A stretch of DNA of 64,000 nucleotides from Neorhizobium tomejilense (GCA_002968845.1 PVBG01000012.1:124001-188000), one strand, 5' to 3'. Positions 24,639 through 34,595 are shown, numbered from the stretch's first letter. Notes: generated by a model not told the origin, from the letters alone. Translations and numbers: made by a program.

Positions 24639-25965
24639 TCATTTCCCGGTGTTTCCATTCAAGCGTGCCGCCCGCGCCATATTTGGGTCGATCTATCATA
24701 TGCCCCATAAGCATCATTCGCAGCTCGGTATCAAATCCGGCAACCTTCATTCGGTCCTCAAACGAATGCCGTAAGCTGTAGATCACATGTTTCGCCGTCG
24801 GAAACAGCCCATTTTCACGGAAATACTTATTCAGAGTGTTAGACATGTGAGTCTCTTTATCTTTGTAACGTGAGAAGCCTTGCGGAAATTTCTTCATCAC
24901 GTCTAAGGCGACACCGACTAAGGGTACCGCCCTGATCGACGAGCCCGTCTTTATTTCGCGTGGATCATCCGGGTCCATTCTAGGCTCGATTTGAATGTGA
25001 GGAACGGCGTCTCCCAGAAAGATTTGTCCCGCAGTCAAGTTTGCTATTTCCGATGGTCTGCATCCGGTCTCGGCTATCATTAGGACGATAGCACGCGCCT
25101 CTTCGTTGAGAGTTGCTAAAGCACCAGGTTTGAATATCTTGGAAATAATCCAATCCGTCGGGAATGGAGGCCTAGATTTCTTCAACTTCTCGGCAAAGGA
25201 CAGACCATTAAACGGATTTTTGAAACCGTCCATCCCAACATGTTGGCAGTATCGGTCATAGAGAACCCTGAGATTGCCGATATCTCGATTTCCCGACGAA
25301 GCCGAATGTGTTGGTTTGGCTTTCGACTTAGGCGCTATCTTTTCCCGCCACCAATTATAGAATTTCAGTGCATCCTCTCGCGTAATCGCCAGCAAATTTT
25401 TCTCGCCGCAGACTTCTTCAAAGGTGGTAACAGCTCGCTTCTTGGTGCGTAGCCACATCCCGCGCTGCCCTTCACTTTTGCCAATGATCTCGTCTGCAAC
25501 GATCTCCTCAACATAAATATCAAATGCTCTGCGGAGTGAGACTGGCGGTTGAGAAAGCCCACCCAATATCGCCGCCTCCTGCGGTGACGACGGCTTAGTA
25601 TCCTGCAGCGCTCTCAATCTGCTCAGGATGTCAGCTCCGCTCTCTTCCAGCAAGATCGATGATAGATGCCGATAAGTGAAGCCCAAAGCGGTAGCGCGAG
25701 CGACGGCCGATTTGTATCGAGCCTCCGCGAGCAATTGATCCCCGCCCTCAGAGAGTGAGGCCCATAGCAAATCGTCAGCTCTCTCGTGGGCATCCCGCTT
25801 TGCTCTTGCCTCACCCAGATCACGCGTGCCAAGGGCCAAACGAATAGTGGGATATCGTTCGTCCAGTTCCCCTATCGCCAATGGAACGCGGCGCTTGTAA
25901 CTGTAAAATCCGTTCCGTTGGGACAGATGCCTGTCCAAGTCGACTGCGTTCACTCGCTTCGGCAT
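24601..25965 (-). CDS. int: tyrosine recombinase/integrase of the genomic island
   Basis: 454 aa from ATG at 25965 (MPKRVNAVDLDRHLSQRNGF); the 11-codon extension upstream looks non-native. N-terminal DNA-binding part with FYSYKRRVPLAIGELDERYP and LGTRDLGEARAKRDA, a pattern of island integrases with a DUF6538-like N-terminus. Catalytic domain: Arg in ETGCRPSEIANLT, SLRHSFEDRM (the first His of the HxxR box is Tyr), LMGHMIDRPKYGAG with the His and the likely nucleophile Tyr. The gene lies about 130 bp from tRNA-Gly with its 5' end facing it, the usual position for a tRNA-targeting integrase. Confidence 0.9.
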   Translation of the reverse strand: MPKRVNAVDLDRHLSQRNGFYSYKRRVPLAIGELDERYPTIRLALGTRDLGEARAKRDAHERADDLLWASLSEGGDQLLAEARYKSAVARATALGFTYRHLSSILLEESGADILSRLRALQDTKPSSPQEAAILGGLSQPPVSLRRAFDIYVEEIVADEIIGKSEGQRGMWLRTKKRAVTTFEEVCGEKNLLAITREDALKFYNWWREKIAPKSKAKPTHSASSGNRDIGNLRVLYDRYCQHVGMDGFKNPFNGLSFAEKLKKSRPPFPTDWIISKIFKPGALATLNEEARAIVLMIAETGCRPSEIANLTAGQIFLGDAVPHIQIEPRMDPDDPREIKTGSSIRAVPLVGVALDVMKKFPQGFSRYKDKETHMSNTLNKYFRENGLFPTAKHVIYSLRHSFEDRMKVAGFDTELRMMLMGHMIDRPKYGAGGTLEWKHREMIKIALPFDSSIV

Positions 25966-26097
25966 CGCACTACCCGGGTCACGCTCTGTGACACACAATG
26001 TAGCACGTATGTTGACGGTAAATCAATGGCGGATCATCGTTGTTGTTCTTATTATGCCACGATATCAACGCTTTGCAGTTTACAGTGCCGGAACATT

Positions 26098-26171
26098 TGG
26101 AGCGGGTGAAGGGAATCGAACCCTCGTATTCAGCTTGGGAAGCTGCTGCTCTACCATTGAGCTACACCCGC
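26098..26171 (-). tRNA. tRNA-Gly (anticodon CCC), presumed island attachment site
   Basis: Minus strand: acceptor GCGGGTG pairs with CACCCGC, D-loop AATGGTA, anticodon loop TTCCCAA (anticodon CCC), T-loop GGTTCGATTCC, discriminator T and an encoded CCA at 26098-26100. The 27-43 pair is G-A. The 3' end faces the integrase, so integration at the 3' part of this gene would rebuild it. No second copy of the 3' segment was seen inside the window, so the other junction should lie to the left. Confidence 0.95.
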
Positions 26172-26224
26172 GTCGGTCTGCAGATTTCCAACAGACGGCA
26201 TCGACTGTCAAGCCGGAGGTGGTG

Positions 26225-27316
26225 TCAGACGCGAAAATGCTTCGAGAGCTTCAGGCCCTGTGCCTGATAGTTCGAGCCGAGGCCTGCGCCGTACATGCCT
26301 TCGGGTTTTTCCAGCATGTGTTCGTAGACCAGGCGGCCAACGATCTGGCCGTCTTCTAGGATGAAGGGTACTTCGTGGCTGCGCACTTCGAGCACCGCGC
26401 GGCTGCCCCGTCCCCCTGCCGCCTCGTGGCCGAAGCCGGGATCGAAGAAACCGGCATAATGGACGCGGAATTCGCCGACCAGCGGATCGAAGGGCGTCAT
26501 CTCGGCGGCATAGAGCGGCGGGACATGCACCGCCTCGCGCGAGACGAGGATATAGAACTCGTCGGGATCGAGGATAAGCTCGTTGCGGCCGCGGCTGTAA
26601 AGCGGCTCCCAGAAATCGAAGATGTCGTGCTGCGCCTTCTTGTCGACATCGACGACGGCCGTGTGGTGTTTGCCGCGATAACCGATGAGGCCGACGCTGT
26701 CGCCGGAAAGATCGATCGACAGGGCGATGCCGCCGCCCGAGACATTCGGCCTGGCGGAGGCGACCAGGGTTTCGTCGTTATGGAGTTGCAGAAGGTCCGG
26801 CTCGCCGAGCAGCGCGTTGCCGACGCGGAAGCGTATCTGCGACAGGCGCGAACCGCGGCGCACCACGATCGGGAAAGTACGCGGCGAGATTTCAAGGTAG
26901 AGCGGGCCGGAGTAGCCGGCCGGGATCTTGTCGAATTCCTGGGCGTAATCGGTGATGACGCGGGTAAAGATGTCGAGCCGGCCAGTGGAGCTTTTCGGAT
27001 TGGCGGAGGCGGACATATTGGCCGGCAGGTCGAGCCGTTCCATCAGCGGCACGATATAGACGCAGCCGGTTTCCAGCACCGCGGCTTCGGAGAGGTCGAT
27101 CACGTGCAGCTTGAGGCGATCGAGCTTGTCGGAGACCAGGCTCGTCGGACCGGGCATGAAGCTGGCGCGTACGCGAAACGCCTTGGCGCCCAAGCGCAGG
27201 TCGAGGCTGGCGGGCTGAACCTGATCCAGGTCGAGCTCCCGCTCGGAGATCAGCCGTCCACTGTCGAAAAGCGCCGCGATCGCGCGGTCCGCCAAGATTC
27301 CTGTTTCGCGAGCCAT
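26225..27316 (-). CDS. 2'-deoxycytidine 5'-triphosphate deaminase family protein (double-domain DCD)
   Basis: 363 aa from ATG at 27316, the second of two adjacent ATGs with AAGAGAG upstream. Two dUTPase/DCD-like jelly rolls in tandem: the first with LDQVQPASLDLRLGAKAFR and NPKSSTGRLDIFTRVITD, the second with DPDEFYILVSREAVHVPP, YAGFFDPGFGHEAAGGRGS and HEVPFILEDGQIVGRLVYEH. The usual DCD is about 190 aa, so this is the duplicated form common in alphaproteobacteria. It should convert dCTP to dUTP for thymidylate synthesis. First core gene right of the island; divergent from metZ. Confidence 0.85.
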   Translation of the reverse strand: MARETGILADRAIAALFDSGRLISERELDLDQVQPASLDLRLGAKAFRVRASFMPGPTSLVSDKLDRLKLHVIDLSEAAVLETGCVYIVPLMERLDLPANMSASANPKSSTGRLDIFTRVITDYAQEFDKIPAGYSGPLYLEISPRTFPIVVRRGSRLSQIRFRVGNALLGEPDLLQLHNDETLVASARPNVSGGGIALSIDLSGDSVGLIGYRGKHHTAVVDVDKKAQHDIFDFWEPLYSRGRNELILDPDEFYILVSREAVHVPPLYAAEMTPFDPLVGEFRVHYAGFFDPGFGHEAAGGRGSRAVLEVRSHEVPFILEDGQIVGRLVYEHMLEKPEGMYGAGLGSNYQAQGLKLSKHFRV

Positions 27317-27401
27317 CATGTCTCTCTTAAAGTTTTCGACGCGACAAAACCAAATGCGAGCCATTGACGCAAGCGGGGCGCGGCGCTATGCCAATCTTAT
27401 C

Positions 27402-27455
27402 CCGTGGTGATTTGGCCGGTCGGCTTGCAGCCACGTTAAATAAGTGGCTAAAAAG
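27402..27455 (+). promoter_or_regulatory. SAM-II riboswitch upstream of metZ
   Basis: The segment shows the alphaproteobacterial SAM-II pseudoknot core: CCGTGGTGATTTGGCCGGTC, then GGCTTGCAGCCACG and TTAAATAAGTGGCTAAA. P1 is formed by CGTGG with CCACG, and the loop/3' strand supplies the pseudoknot. It binds S-adenosylmethionine and lowers expression of methionine biosynthesis genes. metZ starts 60 nt downstream. Confidence 0.92.
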
Positions 27456-27496
27456 ACCGGGTGCGAAACCGGTCTGCTTATGCGACCGGTTTTTTT
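27454..27496 (+). terminator. hairpin pair with T-run between SAM-II riboswitch and metZ
   Basis: Two mutually exclusive helices are visible: AGACCGG (27454-27460) with CCGGTCT (27469-27475), and ACCGGT (27468-27473) with ACCGGT (27485-27490) followed by a run of T to 27496. The second looks like an intrinsic terminator, the first like its competitor. SAM binding at the adjoining aptamer may bias the choice; the coupling is inferred. Confidence 0.6.
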
Positions 27497-27515
27497 GTTC
27501 TGAAAGAGGACACGC

Positions 27516-28700
27516 ATGACTAACAAATGGCGCCCGGCAACCCAGCTCGTACACGGCGGCACGTTGCGTTCGCAATATGGCGAAACCTCGGAAGCGATCT
27601 TCCTGACCCAGGGCTTCGTCTATGATACGTCGGAAGCGGCGGAAGCCCGCTTCAAGGGCGAGACGGACGGCTTCATCTACGCGCGTTACGGCAGCCCCAC
27701 CAACGACATGTTCGAAAAGCGCATGTGCATGCTGGAAGGCGCCGAAGACGCACGCGCCACCGCCTCGGGCATGGCCGCCGTCACCGCCGCGATCCTCTGC
27801 CAGCTGAAGGCCGGCGACCATATCGTCGCGGCCCGCGCCCTGTTCGGCTCCTGCCGCTGGGTGGTCGAGACGCTCGCTCCGAAATACGGCATCGAATGCA
27901 CGCTGGTCGACGGCCGCTTCCTTGAAAACTGGGAAAAGGCGATCACGCCGAAGACCAAGGTGTTCTTCCTGGAAAGCCCGACCAATCCGACGCTCGAAGT
28001 GGTCGATATTGCCGGCGTCGCCAGGCTCGCCAACCAGATCGGCGCCAAGGTCGTCGTCGACAACGTGTTTGCGACCCCGCTCTACCAGAAGCCATTGGAA
28101 CTCGGCGCCCATATCGTCGTCTATTCGGCCACCAAGCATATCGACGGCCAGGGCCGCTGCCTCGGCGGCGTCGTGCTGTCCGACAAGGCCTGGATCGACG
28201 AGAACCTGCACGACTATTTCCGTCACACCGGCCCGGCGATGTCGCCGTTCAATGCCTGGACGCTGCTGAAGGGCATCGAGACCCTGCCGCTGCGCGTCAA
28301 GCAGCAGACGGAGAGCGCCTCGAAGATCGCCGATTTCCTCGCCGACCAGAAGCAGGTGGCCCGGGTCATCTATCCCGGCCGCAAGGACCATCCGCAGGCC
28401 GATATCATCGCCAGGCAGATGAAAGCCGGCTCGACGCTCGTCTGCTTCGAGCTGAAGGGCGGCAAGGAAGCTGCCTTCAAGCTGCAGAACGCGTTGGAAA
28501 TCGTCAAGATTTCCAACAATCTCGGCGATTCCAAGAGCCTGATTACCCATCCGGCGACCACGACGCACAAGAACCTCACGGACGAGGCCCGTGCCGAACT
28601 CGGCATCTCGCCCGGCACCGTGCGCCTGTCGGCCGGTATCGAAGATACAGACGACCTGATCGAGGATTTCGCCCGGGCGCTTTCCAAGGCCGGCGTGTAA
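27516..28700 (+). CDS. metZ: O-succinylhomoserine sulfhydrylase
   Basis: 394 aa, ATG at 27516 after GAAAGAGGA. It makes homocysteine from O-succinylhomoserine and sulfide, a pyridoxal-phosphate reaction of methionine synthesis in the cytosol. Cys/Met-metabolism PLP fold: RYGSPTNDMFEKRMCMLEGA, ESPTNPTLEVVDI, VVDNVFATPLYQKPLELGAH, and the PLP lysine in YSATKHIDGQG (about residue 207). The C-terminal ITHPATTTHKNL and GTVRLSAGIEDTDDLIED are family-typical. Full length. The SAM-II riboswitch upstream gives feedback by S-adenosylmethionine, which also supports the metZ assignment. Confidence 0.95.
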   Translation: MTNKWRPATQLVHGGTLRSQYGETSEAIFLTQGFVYDTSEAAEARFKGETDGFIYARYGSPTNDMFEKRMCMLEGAEDARATASGMAAVTAAILCQLKAGDHIVAARALFGSCRWVVETLAPKYGIECTLVDGRFLENWEKAITPKTKVFFLESPTNPTLEVVDIAGVARLANQIGAKVVVDNVFATPLYQKPLELGAHIVVYSATKHIDGQGRCLGGVVLSDKAWIDENLHDYFRHTGPAMSPFNAWTLLKGIETLPLRVKQQTESASKIADFLADQKQVARVIYPGRKDHPQADIIARQMKAGSTLVCFELKGGKEAAFKLQNALEIVKISNNLGDSKSLITHPATTTHKNLTDEARAELGISPGTVRLSAGIEDTDDLIEDFARALSKAGV

Positions 28701-28872
28701 GCGTTCGCTTTTCAAGATAGTGGCCGGGGTGGTGGATCGACCAGAAATTCACCATCCCGGTTATCCTTAACTTCAACAAATGCTCACACTCGGTTGTTCA
28801 AACCGCGAGATTTCTTGACGTTGCGGCGCCTCTGTACAATATCGAACCAAGTTAGATTTGTTGAGGTGTCGC

Positions 28873-29265
28873 ATGTATCGCGCCCGGACAAGAGATATCG
28901 ATGTCGCCGTCGAACCCTACTATCTGGAGGAGCAATCCAATCCGGAAGAGAGCCGCTATGTCTGGGGCTATCGCATCGTCATCGAAAACCATTCGACGCT
29001 CACCGTGCAGCTGGTGCATCGCTACTGGCACATCACCGACCAGAACGGCATCGTCGACGAAGTGGACGGGCCGGGGGTCGTCGGCGAGCAGCCGCGGCTG
29101 AAGCCGGGCGACAGCTACGAATATTCCTCGGGCTGTCCTCTCGACACACCATCCGGACTGATGTTCGGCCACTACGACATGCAGACCGATGAAGGCGAGA
29201 CCTTCGAGGTGACGATCCCGGCTTTCTCCCTGGATTCGCCGGGCCTGATGCGCGTCCTCAACTAA
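28873..29265 (+). CDS. apaG: ApaG (DUF525) protein
   Basis: 130 aa from ATG at 28873 (MYRARTRDIDVAVEPYYLEE), GAGG about 9 nt upstream. Single fibronectin-III-like beta domain: YVWGYRIVIENHSTLTVQL, WHITDQNGIVDEVDGPGVVG with the conserved GxGVVG, EYSSGCPLDTPSGLMFGHY. ApaG was linked to Co2+/Mg2+ homeostasis and nucleotide binding in enterobacteria; the molecular role is unsettled. Monocistronic here, downstream of metZ. Confidence 0.95.
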   Translation: MYRARTRDIDVAVEPYYLEEQSNPEESRYVWGYRIVIENHSTLTVQLVHRYWHITDQNGIVDEVDGPGVVGEQPRLKPGDSYEYSSGCPLDTPSGLMFGHYDMQTDEGETFEVTIPAFSLDSPGLMRVLN

Positions 29266-29380
29266 ACCGCGCTACCGACAACAACCTACAGGTTATGGGT
29301 GACGTCGGTTTTTCTATTTGTTACCCCTCCCCTCCTGCGGCATCTTGACGTGGTCAACCGGTCTTTGGGAGGAGAACTTG

Positions 29381-30967
29381 ATGACACGATCGCTTCAGCG
29401 GGCCTTTCTGCTGGCGCCCTGCGCATTTCTGGCGCTTGCGGCCTTCACCCCGGCACTCGCACAAAACAAGAGCAGTTTCATCGATCAGAAGGACAGGCCG
29501 GATTTCGCTTCCGCCACCGTGTCGCCGCAGATCGCCTGCGGCATGCTGAACGGCCAATCCTTTGCCGAGGTCACAACGCTGAAGGCCGCGCATGTAGCCG
29601 GCGTGGGAACGGTCCCTGGCCATTGCCAGGTAACCGGCTATATCCGGCCGCAGGTTCGCTTCGAGATCACCCTGCCGGACAACTGGAACCGGCGGCTCTA
29701 TATGTTCGGCAATGGCGGCTACGCGGGCGAGGACCTTGCGGCACCTTCACGGGTCGCCACCCGCAATGCGGCGCTTTCGAAAGGCTTCCTCACCGTCCAG
29801 CAGAATACCGGCCATGATGCGGCCACCTACAAGCTCGGGGATTTTGCGCAGGACCTTGGCCTCTTGATCGACTACGGTTCACGCGCGGTGCATGTGACGG
29901 TCGACACCGCCAAGGCGATTGCCGCGCGTTATTACGACCGGCATCCCGCCTTCTCCTACTGGGATGGCTGCTCGACCGGCGGACGCCAGGGCCTGATGGC
30001 GGCGCAGCGCTATCCGGCCGATTTCGACGGCATCCTCGCCGGAGCTCCGGTTCTCGATCTCACCAATACGCAGATCTGGGGTGTCTGGAATGCGCGGGCT
30101 CTGCTCAAGGCGCCGATCAGCCGGGCTCAGCTTCCGGTGCTCGCCAAGGCGGTGATGGACAAATGCGATGCGATCGACGGTGCCAAGGACGGGCTGATCG
30201 CCGATCCTCGCCAATGCAATTTCGATCCGGCCAAGGACCTGAAAACCTGCGAGGCAGGCGGTTCCGACTGCTTTACGGCGGCGCAGGTGGAAACGCTGAA
30301 GACGCTCGCTGGCGGGGTGAAGATCAAGGGGGAGACGATTTTCCCCGGCGTACAGTTCGGCACCGAGGGTGTCGATCCGACCGGTGTGAGTGGCTGGGAC
30401 ATGTGGATGGTATCCGAGCAGGGACCGAGCCGGCAGCTGGCCTATGGCGAGACCTTCGTCAAGAACATGGCGATGCTGCCCGCCTCGGGAAAGGCGATCG
30501 ACTGGAAGACGTTCGACTTCGACAGCGAATATCCGAAGATCGGCGCGATCCGCGAGATCGTCGATGCCACCAACCCGGATCTCAGCGAATTCCAAAAGCG
30601 TGGCGGTCGGATGATCACCTATTTCGGCTGGTCCGACCCGGCGCTCAACCCAATGATGGGCGTCAACTATTATGAAGCCGTCCGCAAACAGATGGGCGCC
30701 GAGCGGACGGCGGAGTTCTACCGCCTGTTCATGGTGCCCGGCATGTTCCACTGCACCATGGGCTACGGCACGGATGTCTTCGATGCCTTCACGCCGCTGA
30801 TGGACTGGGTGGAGAACGGCAAGGCACCGACGGTAATCCAGGCGAAGCAGATCAAGGAAAACAAGCCGGCGATGACGCGGCCGCTCTGCCCCTATCCTCA
30901 ATCAGCCAGATATTCCAGCAGCGGCGATCTGAAAGACGGCGCAAACTTTGAATGCAAGATGCCTTGA
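29381..30967 (+). CDS. secreted tannase/feruloyl esterase family hydrolase
   Basis: 528 aa from ATG at 29381, with GGGAGGAG six nt upstream. Residues 1-28 are a Sec signal peptide ending in ALAQ. The tannase-family serine hydrolase motifs are present: GCSTGGRQGLMAAQRYP (nucleophile Ser flanked by the Cys of the CS-D-HC motif), YFGWSDPALNPMMG with the acid region, and VPGMFHCTMG with the His-Cys. Such enzymes cleave galloyl or feruloyl esters in the periplasm or outside. The aromatic-cleavage genes at 42.6-44.8 kb would suit its products, an inference. It is convergent with hslO. Confidence 0.9.
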   Translation: MTRSLQRAFLLAPCAFLALAAFTPALAQNKSSFIDQKDRPDFASATVSPQIACGMLNGQSFAEVTTLKAAHVAGVGTVPGHCQVTGYIRPQVRFEITLPDNWNRRLYMFGNGGYAGEDLAAPSRVATRNAALSKGFLTVQQNTGHDAATYKLGDFAQDLGLLIDYGSRAVHVTVDTAKAIAARYYDRHPAFSYWDGCSTGGRQGLMAAQRYPADFDGILAGAPVLDLTNTQIWGVWNARALLKAPISRAQLPVLAKAVMDKCDAIDGAKDGLIADPRQCNFDPAKDLKTCEAGGSDCFTAAQVETLKTLAGGVKIKGETIFPGVQFGTEGVDPTGVSGWDMWMVSEQGPSRQLAYGETFVKNMAMLPASGKAIDWKTFDFDSEYPKIGAIREIVDATNPDLSEFQKRGGRMITYFGWSDPALNPMMGVNYYEAVRKQMGAERTAEFYRLFMVPGMFHCTMGYGTDVFDAFTPLMDWVENGKAPTVIQAKQIKENKPAMTRPLCPYPQSARYSSSGDLKDGANFECKMP

Positions 30968-30973
30968 CGTGAA

Positions 30974-30999
30974 AACGGCGGGAGGAAACTCCCCCCGTT
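30974..30999 (-). terminator. hairpin terminator between tannase gene and hslO
   Basis: Arms AACGGCGGGAG and CTCCCCCCGTT pair with one C-C mismatch around a GAAA tetraloop. On the minus strand the stem runs into TTTT, so it best serves hslO; it may also stop plus-strand transcription. Confidence 0.65.
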
Positions 31000-31005
31000 C
31001 GATGA

Positions 31006-31995
31006 TCAGGCTGCGGCGAATTCATCCGCCTTGTAGCGATAGGTGGTCGAGCAGAACTCGCAGGTGACGGCGATCTCCCCGTCTTCCTCGCTCGCCTCGA
31101 TCTCCTCGGCAGAGAACCCCGAGAGAACACCCTTGATCTTGTCGCGCGAGCAGCTGCAGCGATCGAACACCGGGTGCGGCGCATAGACCCGCACGCCGCG
31201 CTCATGGAACAGGCGAAACAGCAGCCGTTCGATTGCAACCCGCGGGTCTGTCAGCTCGTCGGTGTCTATCGTTTCCACCAGCGTGCGGGCTTCGGCCCAG
31301 GAATCGTCCTCGGTGAACTCGAAATCGCGCTCGTCACCATCGCCGCCATGCAGGTCCGGCTGGCGCATGCGCTCAGGCGCGTGCGGCAGGAACTGCGCGA
31401 CAAGCCCGCCTGCCCGCCAGTTGTGACGCGGCTTGCCATCGGCATCGCGGTCGAAGAGTTCGGCAACGCCCAGGCGGACCCTGGTCGGGATCTGCTCCGA
31501 CTGACGGAAATAGACGCCGGCAATCTCCTCGAGCGATGAGCCGTCCATCGGCACGATGCCTTGATACGGCTGCATGCCGCGGCCCTGGTCGATGGTGAAC
31601 GCCAGCACCCCCTGCCCGAGAAGATCGGGCGGCGAAGTTTTGCCTTCCTCGACAGCAGCGGCCAGCGCCTCTTCATCATAACGGGCATAGGCACGAAGGC
31701 TGTCGGGCGTCGAGAAATCCGCGACCAGCAGATCGACCGGGCCGTCTCCCTTGGTCTGCACCGTGAACTTGCCATCGAATTTCAGCGAGGTGCCGAGCAG
31801 GGCCGTCAGCACGATCGCCTCGGCAAGCAGCCGCGCGACCGGGCCTGGATATTCGTGACGGCTGAGGATGGAGTTGAGCAGCGGCCCGAGCTGGACCGCA
31901 CGGCCGCGCACGTCGAGACCTTCCACCTGGAAGGGAACGACCCGATCGTCTCCGGCAAAGTCGAGTTCGTTGAGTTCCACAGTCGCTTCCGCCAT
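31006..31995 (-). CDS. hslO: Hsp33 redox-regulated chaperone
   Basis: 329 aa from ATG at 31995, with AAGGAGTGAAG upstream. Hsp33 is a cytosolic holdase switched on by oxidation and unfolding. N-terminal domain DDRVVPFQVEGLDVRGRAVQ and LGPLLNSILSRHEYPGPVAR, middle DLLVADF and GKGVLAFTIDQGR-like blocks. The zinc switch is intact: DRCSCSRDK (CxC, about residue 275) and TCEFCSTTYRY (CxxC, about 310). Downstream of argD-argF on the same strand, a common rhizobial order. Confidence 0.95.
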   Translation of the reverse strand: MAEATVELNELDFAGDDRVVPFQVEGLDVRGRAVQLGPLLNSILSRHEYPGPVARLLAEAIVLTALLGTSLKFDGKFTVQTKGDGPVDLLVADFSTPDSLRAYARYDEEALAAAVEEGKTSPPDLLGQGVLAFTIDQGRGMQPYQGIVPMDGSSLEEIAGVYFRQSEQIPTRVRLGVAELFDRDADGKPRHNWRAGGLVAQFLPHAPERMRQPDLHGGDGDERDFEFTEDDSWAEARTLVETIDTDELTDPRVAIERLLFRLFHERGVRVYAPHPVFDRCSCSRDKIKGVLSGFSAEEIEASEEDGEIAVTCEFCSTTYRYKADEFAAA

Positions 31996-32207
31996 GACTT
32001 CACTCCTTCGCGCCGACCCAAACCTTTACACAAGCGCCAGCCCAAGCGGAACCGCTGGCCGGAGGAAAAGACGTCGACGATGTGTGTTAAAACGCCAGTC
32101 CAGAAGACGGCGTATTGTTGAAAGCCGACAAATGGGGGATTGCGGGGCGGAAATCAAGGTTGATTGCCGCCGCCGGCTCTCCGCGTCCTCCATCCGGGAC
32201 GTTGAAC

Positions 32208-33125
32208 TCAGACGGCGCCGAAGCACCAGGCGAGAATGGACTTCTGCGCGTGCAGGCGGTTTTCGGCCTCGTCGAAGACGACCGACTGCGGCCCGTCGAT
32301 CACCTCGTCGGTGACTTCCTCGCCGCGGTGGGCCGGCAGGCAGTGCATGAACAGCGCATCCTTGTCGGCACGCTTCATCAGGTCGGCATTGACCTGGAAC
32401 GGCTGGAAGACGTTGTGGCCGCGTGCCTTGTGCTCCTGGTTCATCGACACCCACGTGTCGGTGACGATGCAATCGGCGCCGGCAACCGCCTTTTCGGCAT
32501 CATGGCAAAGCATGATGTTGCCACCGTTGTTGCGCGCCCAGTTGAGGAACTTGTCGGCAGGTTCCGAGCCCATCGGTACCGCCATGTTCATGCGATAGCC
32601 GAAACGAGCAGCACCTTCCACGAAGGAATGCAGCACGTTGTTGCCGTCGCCGGTCCAGGCGACCGTCTTGCCGGCGATCGGCCCGCGATGCTCCTCGAAG
32701 GTCATGATATCGGCCATGATCTGGCAGGGATGCGTGTCGTCGGTCAGGGCGTTGATGACCGGCACGGTCGCGTGTTCGGCAAGCTCCAGCATGCGGGCGT
32801 GATCCGTGGTGCGGATCATGATCGCATCGACGTAACGCGACAGGACCTTGGCCGTATCGCCGATCGTCTCGGCGCGGCCAAGCTGCATTTCGGTACCCGA
32901 CAGAAACAGCGTTTCGCCACCGAGCTGGCGCATGCCGACATCGAAGGATACGCGGGTGCGCGTGGAGGGCTTTTCGAAGATCATCGCCAGCATCTTGCCG
33001 GCGAGCGGCTTTTCCGCGGTACCGGCCTTGGTCGCCTGCTTGCGGACTTTCGCGTCGTCGAGGATAGCCCTGAGATCAGCCGGGGAAACGGCGGAAAGAT
33101 CGAGAAAATGCTTGGGAGATGCCAT
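32208..33125 (-). CDS. argF: ornithine carbamoyltransferase
   Basis: 305 aa from ATG at 33125. It joins carbamoyl phosphate and ornithine to citrulline in arginine synthesis. Carbamoyl-phosphate site FEKPSTRTRVSFDVGMRQLG (SxRTR, about residue 53), HPCQIMADIMTF, ornithine site region DTWVSMNQE and the catalytic MHCLPAHRGEEV (about 265). Full length. It follows argD by 53 nt and probably shares its promoter. Confidence 0.96.
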   Translation of the reverse strand: MASPKHFLDLSAVSPADLRAILDDAKVRKQATKAGTAEKPLAGKMLAMIFEKPSTRTRVSFDVGMRQLGGETLFLSGTEMQLGRAETIGDTAKVLSRYVDAIMIRTTDHARMLELAEHATVPVINALTDDTHPCQIMADIMTFEEHRGPIAGKTVAWTGDGNNVLHSFVEGAARFGYRMNMAVPMGSEPADKFLNWARNNGGNIMLCHDAEKAVAGADCIVTDTWVSMNQEHKARGHNVFQPFQVNADLMKRADKDALFMHCLPAHRGEEVTDEVIDGPQSVVFDEAENRLHAQKSILAWCFGAV

Positions 33126-33178
33126 GTGATGTTCCCTGTGAAGCGGGAAACCAGCAACGGCGTCCCCCTTTTGCCCGC

Positions 33179-34375
<1,197 letters not shown>

Positions 34376-34424
34376 GGCGACATCACTCCTCTAGGCAGTC
34401 CAGAAAGGCCCATGGAAGGGGCCG

Positions 34425-34490
34425 AAAAAATCAAAAATGCCGCCCACTGGGCGGCGGGGGCACTATCGGGGTTTAGGCCATCAATGTCAA
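34425..34490 (-). promoter_or_regulatory. argD promoter and 5' leader hairpin
   Basis: On the minus strand TTGACA (34490-34485) and GATAGT (34467-34462) are 17 nt apart, a good sigma-70-type promoter; transcription should start near 34455. There a perfect hairpin begins, GCCGCCC-AGT-GGGCGGC (34455-34439), followed by ATTTTTGATTTTTT. It resembles an intrinsic terminator but lies at the very start of the RNA. It may protect the mRNA, or end a transcript starting further upstream. Confidence 0.5.
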
Positions 34491-34595
34491 CAAAGCTCGG
34501 CGTTTTGGGCAGGCCCGGGCCGGAAAGCGGCAGGCGCCGGCCAATGTGACAAAAATGACTCTCCCGGACAGCAAGTTGGGGAAAACCACGAAATC

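Noticed and set aside
1..26000. Second attachment site (copy of the tRNA-Gly 3' end) marking the left end of the island
   Set aside because: No copy of the GCGGGTGAAGGGAATCG segment was seen in the left part of the window.
25988..26359. Plus-strand open frames crossing the tRNA-Gly gene (e.g. GIEPSYSAWEAAALPLSY, GEGNRTLVFSLGSCC)
   Set aside because: These are translations of the antisense strand of a tRNA-Gly gene, a well-known database artefact; no start signal or domain.
27327..28715. Long minus-strand frame (over 450 codons) opposite metZ, and similar long frames opposite the dCTP deaminase, tannase, argF, argD and 2-hydroxyacid dehydrogenase genes
   Set aside because: They are antisense shadows produced by high-GC codon usage; they carry no domains while the opposite strand encodes clear enzymes.
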